A stretch of 32,808 nt of DNA. It comes from an uncultured Prevotella sp. (GTDB taxonomy: Bacteria; Bacteroidota; Bacteroidia; Bacteroidales; Bacteroidaceae). The notes beneath the pieces are model-generated. The model was not told the DNA's origin, ran no database searches, and saw only the letters and a list, made by a program, of their open reading frames with translations. How positions within the stretch are numbered: position 1 is the first letter of the stretch; each line of letters begins with the position of its first letter. Positions 29,506 through 32,808 of the stretch are shown one piece after another. The translations under genes and the position numbers were made by a program. The stretch is from positions 1 through 32,808 of the forward strand of contig USHW01000023.1 of assembly GCA_900554545.1 (NCBI GenBank), given 5' to 3'.

Positions 29506-29650
29506 TTGTCGTGTGTGAAAGGCTGCCATGCGGAGCTGCGGCCGTTACAAGACGGTTTCAGGAATGCGACATGAATGTTAATGAATGGCGGCCCGTTTTT
29601 CTGTGTTTATTATAAATAAGTAATTCATCTTTTCATATTCCGCCGCCGGC

Positions 29651-29658
29651 TAACTTTG
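29651..29658 (+). promoter_or_regulatory. -7 box TAACTTTG for the porin gene
   Basis: TAACTTTG, 25 bp before the ATG at 29684. No clear -33 box. Confidence 0.65.
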
Positions 29659-29683
29659 CAACCGCAACAAAACAGGATTACAG

Positions 29684-30820
29684 ATGCTGATTATGCGATT
29701 GCTTAAGCCGCTGTGCATGGCCGCCATGCTGGCCGCGGCATGCGGCGCGGCGGCGGCCGACACGCTGCGCGTAAAGTTCCGTTCGCGCGCCCTTCTGGAC
29801 GCTACGGCCACAGGTTACGGCAAGGACGACGTTCAGGGATATTTCAGGTTGGAGGATTTCCGCGTCGGGTTCAAGGCCGTTTACGGCAAGTATGAGCTTA
29901 AGGCTGACGTGGGTCTTGGCGGAGGAGAGGTCGCCGTGAAGGATTTGCAGCTCAATTACCACTTCAAGAACAGCGTGCTTTCGCTCGGAAACGGCTACGA
30001 GCCGTTCTCGATGGACATGCTCATAAGCACCGCCGACCTGCGCTTCCACCAGTCGGCGGCGTCAGTCCTGGCGTTCACCGACAGCCGCAAGCTCGGCGTT
30101 ACCTGGCATTTTTACAGCCGCAACTGGTACGCGGCGACGGGACTTTACACCAACAACGACATCAACAGCCTTGGCGACGACAAGAAAAACTCGCTCGTGT
30201 CAACGTCTCGCGTGGTGTGGCGCACGCACGACAGCCGCCGCGGCCGCATGTTCCACGTTGGCGGAGCGTTCTCGTTCAGGACGAAAGAGGCCAACAAAGA
30301 CGCGCCGGTTGGCGAGGTGTCGAGCGACGGGGTTACGTCAATGCTGCCCTCGCCGCTGCTCGAAGCCGAGGTGAGCGGCATGGGCTGCGAGCTTCAAGGG
30401 CTTGTGGAGGTGCTTTATACGTCGCGCAAGACGCTTGTGCAAGGCGAGTATTTCATTGACCGCATCAACCGCACGGGCGGGCTGAAGGCGTACACCGCCC
30501 ACGGCGGATACGTGCAGGGAAGCTGGCTGCTACGTGGAGAGGGCTTTGAGTATGACGCGATGTACGGCATACCGGGGCGCCCGTCGTCCGACAAGGCCGT
30601 GGAGCTTGTGGCGCGCTTTGACTATACCGACCTTAACGACAGCCGCAGCCGGATATACGGCGGAGAAGAAAAAGACCTGTCTATTGGCGTGAACTGGTAT
30701 CTTAACAAGTACCTCGGACTGAAGTTCGGCGGCAGTTACGTGTGGGTGGGCAAGCATTGCGGCGACCTGTACGACAAGGATTTCTTCCTTGTTCATGCGC
30801 GCCTGCAGTACATCTTCTGA
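29684..30820 (+). CDS. OprP/O-like outer membrane porin
   Basis: A 378-residue precursor with signal peptide MLIMRLLKPLCMAAMLAAACGAAAA. The rest alternates short aromatic beta strands with turns and ends in the outer-membrane-type aromatic residue (ARLQYIF). The C-terminal third, VELVARFDYTDLND, a Gly-rich turn, then SIGVNWYLNKYLGLKFGGSYV, is characteristic of the phosphate-selective porin O/P family. Substrate cannot be read from the sequence. Single gene, followed 13 bp after its stop by array G. Confidence 0.85.
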   Translation: MLIMRLLKPLCMAAMLAAACGAAAADTLRVKFRSRALLDATATGYGKDDVQGYFRLEDFRVGFKAVYGKYELKADVGLGGGEVAVKDLQLNYHFKNSVLSLGNGYEPFSMDMLISTADLRFHQSAASVLAFTDSRKLGVTWHFYSRNWYAATGLYTNNDINSLGDDKKNSLVSTSRVVWRTHDSRRGRMFHVGGAFSFRTKEANKDAPVGEVSSDGVTSMLPSPLLEAEVSGMGCELQGLVEVLYTSRKTLVQGEYFIDRINRTGGLKAYTAHGGYVQGSWLLRGEGFEYDAMYGIPGRPSSDKAVELVARFDYTDLNDSRSRIYGGEEKDLSIGVNWYLNKYLGLKFGGSYVWVGKHCGDLYDKDFFLVHARLQYIF

Positions 30821-30833
30821 CCATCGGTTTTCC

Positions 30834-30920
30834 AAAAGACGGTCTTTTGCCTTCCGAAAGGCCGTCTTTTGCACGCTAAAAGGCCACCTTTTACAACGTG
30901 AAACACGGCCTTTTGCAAAG
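30834..30920. repeat. 22-bp-period palindrome array G (4 units)
   Basis: Units at 30834, 30856, 30878 and 30900 (last degenerate). Spacers GCCTTCC, GCACGCT and ACAACGT. CCTTGATTATCAG follows at 30922-30934. Confidence 0.92.
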
Positions 30921-30947
30921 CCCTTGATTATCAGTTATTTACACGAT

Positions 30948-30985
30948 AGCCGCAAACGGCTTTGAAAAGAGCCGCGAAAGCGGCT
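30948..30985. repeat. Two small tandem hairpins
   Basis: AGCCG-CAAA-CGGCT (30948-30961) and AGCCGC-GAAA-GCGGCT (30970-30985); the second has a GNRA-type tetraloop. From here to the promoter at 31101 nothing else is recognisable. Confidence 0.6.
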
Positions 30986-31100
30986 GGCTTTGGTGGCCTA
31001 AGCATCCGGTTTTAGCGGTTGAAACGCCCCGTAACGGCGGCTCTTCAATGCCTTGTATGCCGTCAGTGGTGTGGTTGTATGAAAATAAGTTCCTTATTTC

Positions 31101-31131
31101 TTGCCGAAACCGATAAAAATGTTTATCTTCG
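31101..31131 (+). promoter_or_regulatory. Promoter of the NfeD-SPFH operon
   Basis: TTG at 31101-31103, 20 bp, then TATCTTCG at 31124-31131 (one change from TATCTTTG). It gives a leader of about 170 nt that contains the octamer arrays. Confidence 0.6.
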
Positions 31132-31143
31132 CGAAGACAACTG

Positions 31144-31305
31144 TATGCGGTTATCGGGTTCTGCGGTTGTAAGGTTATACGGTGTAATGCGGCATTGAAT
31201 ACTGCATAATCCGTAAACCGCAAGGCTGTAAAATCCGGCATGGTAAAAGCTGTCAGACTGTGGAGAACCGTACAACCGCATAACAGTATAACCTTAAAAC
31301 CGTAA
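31144..31305. repeat. Inverted octamer arrays in the NfeD leader
   Basis: Octamers of the TnnnnGGT type run from 31144 to 31191, a middle stretch has degenerate words (AATCCGTA, AACCGCAA), and five octamers AACCGTAC, AACCGCAT, AACAGTAT, AACCTTAA, AACCGTAA occupy 31266-31305, ending two bases before the ATG. Same family and order as in the thiD leader. Confidence 0.88.
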
Positions 31306-31307
31306 AT

Positions 31308-31757
31308 ATGATAGATTACTTCGCAGCAAATCTTTGGCAGTTTTGGTCGTTGGTGGTCATCCTCTGCCTTATACTTGAGTTGACATCTGGCGACTTCTTT
31401 ATCATGTGTTTCGCCATAGGCGCGGTCATAACGGCGGTTACGGCGGCCTTGGGGCTGGGCTTCTACGGCCAGCTGGCAGTGTTCGTGGTGGCCTCGGTGC
31501 TGTCAATCTTCTTCGTAAGGCCGAAGCTTGCCAAGCTGCTTCACGGCAAGCGGCGCGAGCGTTTGAGCAATGCCGACGCGCTGATGGGGCGCATCGGGCG
31601 GGTGAGCGAGGCCATAGAGCAGGGCGGTTACGGCCGCGTTGCCATCGACGGGGACGACTGGAAGGCCGTGTCGGCAGACGGTTCGTACATGCCTTTGGGG
31701 CAAAACGTGCGCGTGGTAGGCCGTGAAAGCATCATAATAACCGTTGAGAAAGCATAG
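31308..31757 (+). CDS. NfeD-like membrane protein
   Basis: A 149-residue short-form NfeD: hydrophobic segments at about residues 10-28, 30-52 and 54-70, then a basic turn (RPKLAKLLHGKRRER) and an OB-fold C-terminal domain (ALMGRIGRVSEAIEQGGYGRVAIDGDDWKA, GQNVRVVGRESIIITVEK). NfeD proteins partner SPFH/flotillin-like proteins in membrane microdomains; the SPFH gene follows after 26 bp. Confidence 0.93.
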   Translation: MIDYFAANLWQFWSLVVILCLILELTSGDFFIMCFAIGAVITAVTAALGLGFYGQLAVFVVASVLSIFFVRPKLAKLLHGKRRERLSNADALMGRIGRVSEAIEQGGYGRVAIDGDDWKAVSADGSYMPLGQNVRVVGRESIIITVEKA

Positions 31758-31783
31758 TAAAAACCTTTAAACCTTATTTGAAT

Positions 31784-32737
31784 ATGGACACTATCGTTTA
31801 CGTATTGATTGCGCTCGTAATCTGTGCAATCGTCCTTCTGAAGAAAAGTCTTGTCATAATACCGCAGTCGGAGACGAAAATCATCGAGCGTCTCGGCAAG
31901 TATTACGCAACGCTCAAGCCCGGAATAAACATCATAATACCGTTCATCGACCGCGCAAAGGAGATTGTAGCCGTGCGCCGGGGCAGGTATTTTTATACAA
32001 ACTCAATCGACCTGCGCGAACAGGTGTATGATTTCGACAAGCAGAACGTCATCACAAAGGACAACGTTCAGACTCAAATAAACGCCCTGCTGTACTTCCA
32101 GATTGTCGACCCGTTCAAGGCCGTGTATGAAATAAACAACCTTCCGAACGCCATCGAGAAGCTGACGCAGACCACGCTGCGTAACATCATAGGCGAGCTT
32201 GAACTCGACCAGACGCTAACTTCGCGCGACACCATTAACACGAAGCTGCGCGCCGTGCTTGACGACGCTACCAACAAGTGGGGCATAAAGGTGAACCGCG
32301 TCGAGCTTCAGGACATCACTCCGCCAGAAAGCGTGCTGCAGGCGATGGAGAAGCAGATGCAGGCCGAACGTAACAAGCGCGCCACCATATTGACAAGCGA
32401 GGGCGAGAAGGCTGCCGCCATACTGAAGTCGGAGGGCGAGAAGACCGCCATCATCAACAAGGCTGAGGCCGACAAGCAGATGGCTATACTTAATGCCGAG
32501 GGCGAAGCGCAGGCCCGCATACGCAAGGCGGAGGCCGAGGCGATAGCCATTGAGAAGATAACCGAGGCCGTAGGGAAGAGCACCAATCCGGCAAACTACC
32601 TGCTGGCGCAGAAGTATATACAGATGCTTGAAGAAGTGGCGACGGGCGACAAGACCAAGACCGTCTACCTGCCGTATGAAGCTACCAACCTTATGGGCAG
32701 CATAGGAGGCATCAAGGATTTGTTCAAGTCAGAATAA
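31784..32737 (+). CDS. SPFH/band-7 membrane protein (QmcA/paraslipin-like)
   Basis: A 317-residue protein: one N-terminal membrane segment (about 5-21), the SPFH domain (IIPQSETKIIERLGKYYATLKPG to about residue 190), then a long Ala/Glu/Lys-rich coiled coil (ANKxEGEKxAAI-like repeats) and a conserved C-terminus (YIQMLEEVATGDKTKTVYLP). The ATG at 31784 is chosen over a TTG at 31778. It likely oligomerises at the inner membrane as a scaffold; the exact role in Bacteroidetes is unknown. Confidence 0.94.
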   Translation: MDTIVYVLIALVICAIVLLKKSLVIIPQSETKIIERLGKYYATLKPGINIIIPFIDRAKEIVAVRRGRYFYTNSIDLREQVYDFDKQNVITKDNVQTQINALLYFQIVDPFKAVYEINNLPNAIEKLTQTTLRNIIGELELDQTLTSRDTINTKLRAVLDDATNKWGIKVNRVELQDITPPESVLQAMEKQMQAERNKRATILTSEGEKAAAILKSEGEKTAIINKAEADKQMAILNAEGEAQARIRKAEAEAIAIEKITEAVGKSTNPANYLLAQKYIQMLEEVATGDKTKTVYLPYEATNLMGSIGGIKDLFKSE

Positions 32738-32751
32738 ATGTAACAGTATTT

Positions 32752-32808
32752 ATAGAAGTTAAAGAAGTTATCGTTCGCTGCGCTCACTGAGAAGTTAAAG
32801 CCATTACC
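32752..32808. repeat. Nonamer element, inverted orientation, cut by the window end
   Basis: GAAGTTAAA, GAAGTTAT, an inserted GC-rich hairpin-like segment, then GAAGTTAAAGCCATTACC. Read on the minus strand this gives GGTAATGGC-TTTAACTTC-insert-GATAACTTC, the same order as at 9082 and 10024 but with a different insert. Confidence 0.75.

Overview
The window looks like a chromosomal segment of a Bacteroidales bacterium, most likely Prevotella or a close relative. The evidence is the recurring Bacteroidetes-type promoter (a TTTG-like -33 box, about 19-20 bp, then TAnnTTTG, often TATCTTTG), the absence of strong Shine-Dalgarno sites, and a gene set typical of that group: an outer membrane beta-barrel protein with a carboxypeptidase-like regulatory domain, the DUF2023-flavodoxin pair, a DUF4377 lipoprotein, and Nif3 next to a C4 zinc-ribbon coiled-coil protein. 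No rRNA, tRNA, CRISPR array, insertion sequence or prophage is visible.

Layout. 2-742: 3' part of a DRGH-type nuclease. 1002-4180: Nif3-like protein, zinc-ribbon coiled-coil protein, MFS transporter. 4592-5425: DUF4377 lipoprotein. 5456-10701: thiamine operon with promoter, TPP riboswitch, thiD, thiE, thiC, a Thi4-type thiazole synthase and a diverged second ThiE/TenI-like protein; adjacent genes overlap by 11 nt up to thiC. 10707-11324 (minus): hexapeptide O-acetyltransferase. 12260-14587: outer membrane beta-barrel receptor. 14741-15981: GNAT acetyltransferase and a class III Fic protein. 16079-17029: DprA/SLOG-like protein with an unusual C-terminal domain. 17345-18160: DjlA-like co-chaperone. 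About 18446-18748: candidate structured RNA. 18871-19506 (minus): orphan HsdR-N-like protein and a small membrane protein. 19624-20652: holA. 21422-21895: XRE regulator behind an AT-rich stretch. 22312-23984: pyrK-pyrD. 24195-25097 (minus): TraB/GumN protein. About 25270-25366 (minus): candidate small RNA. 25442-27246 (minus): slyD-aroC. 27973-29386: small exported protein, flavodoxin, DUF2023. 29684-30820: OprP-like porin. 31308-32737: NfeD and SPFH/band-7 protein.

The most unusual content is between the genes. (a) Seven arrays contain up to four degenerate 15-bp palindromes (consensus AAAAGRYSRYCTTTT) separated by 7 bp, with an exact 22-bp period in every array. Most lie just after stop codons, and five have a TGATWATCA motif beside them. 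(b) Several families of short tandem 'words' with fixed periods of 7, 8 or 9 nt and degenerate letters sit immediately before start codons, often with an inverted partner array: octamers ACCnnnnA before thiD and the NfeD gene, nonamers of the GAAGTTAAA type around thi4, heptamers of AACAATG, AATTGAN or TTCTTAA type, and CTTGTCnn octamers. The pyrD/traB convergent gap has a perfect 35-bp inverted repeat built of the last family. (c) Other dispersed hairpins and an 88-bp tandem duplication lie upstream of slyD.

Genes that work together: the thi genes make the thiamine pyrimidine (ThiC, ThiD) and thiazole (Thi4) halves and join them (ThiE) under TPP control; PyrK and PyrD form the class 1B dihydroorotate dehydrogenase; NfeD and the SPFH protein form a typical membrane-microdomain pair; flavodoxin and DUF2023 are a recurring Bacteroidetes pair. 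All assignments are from reading the sequence; no database search was run.
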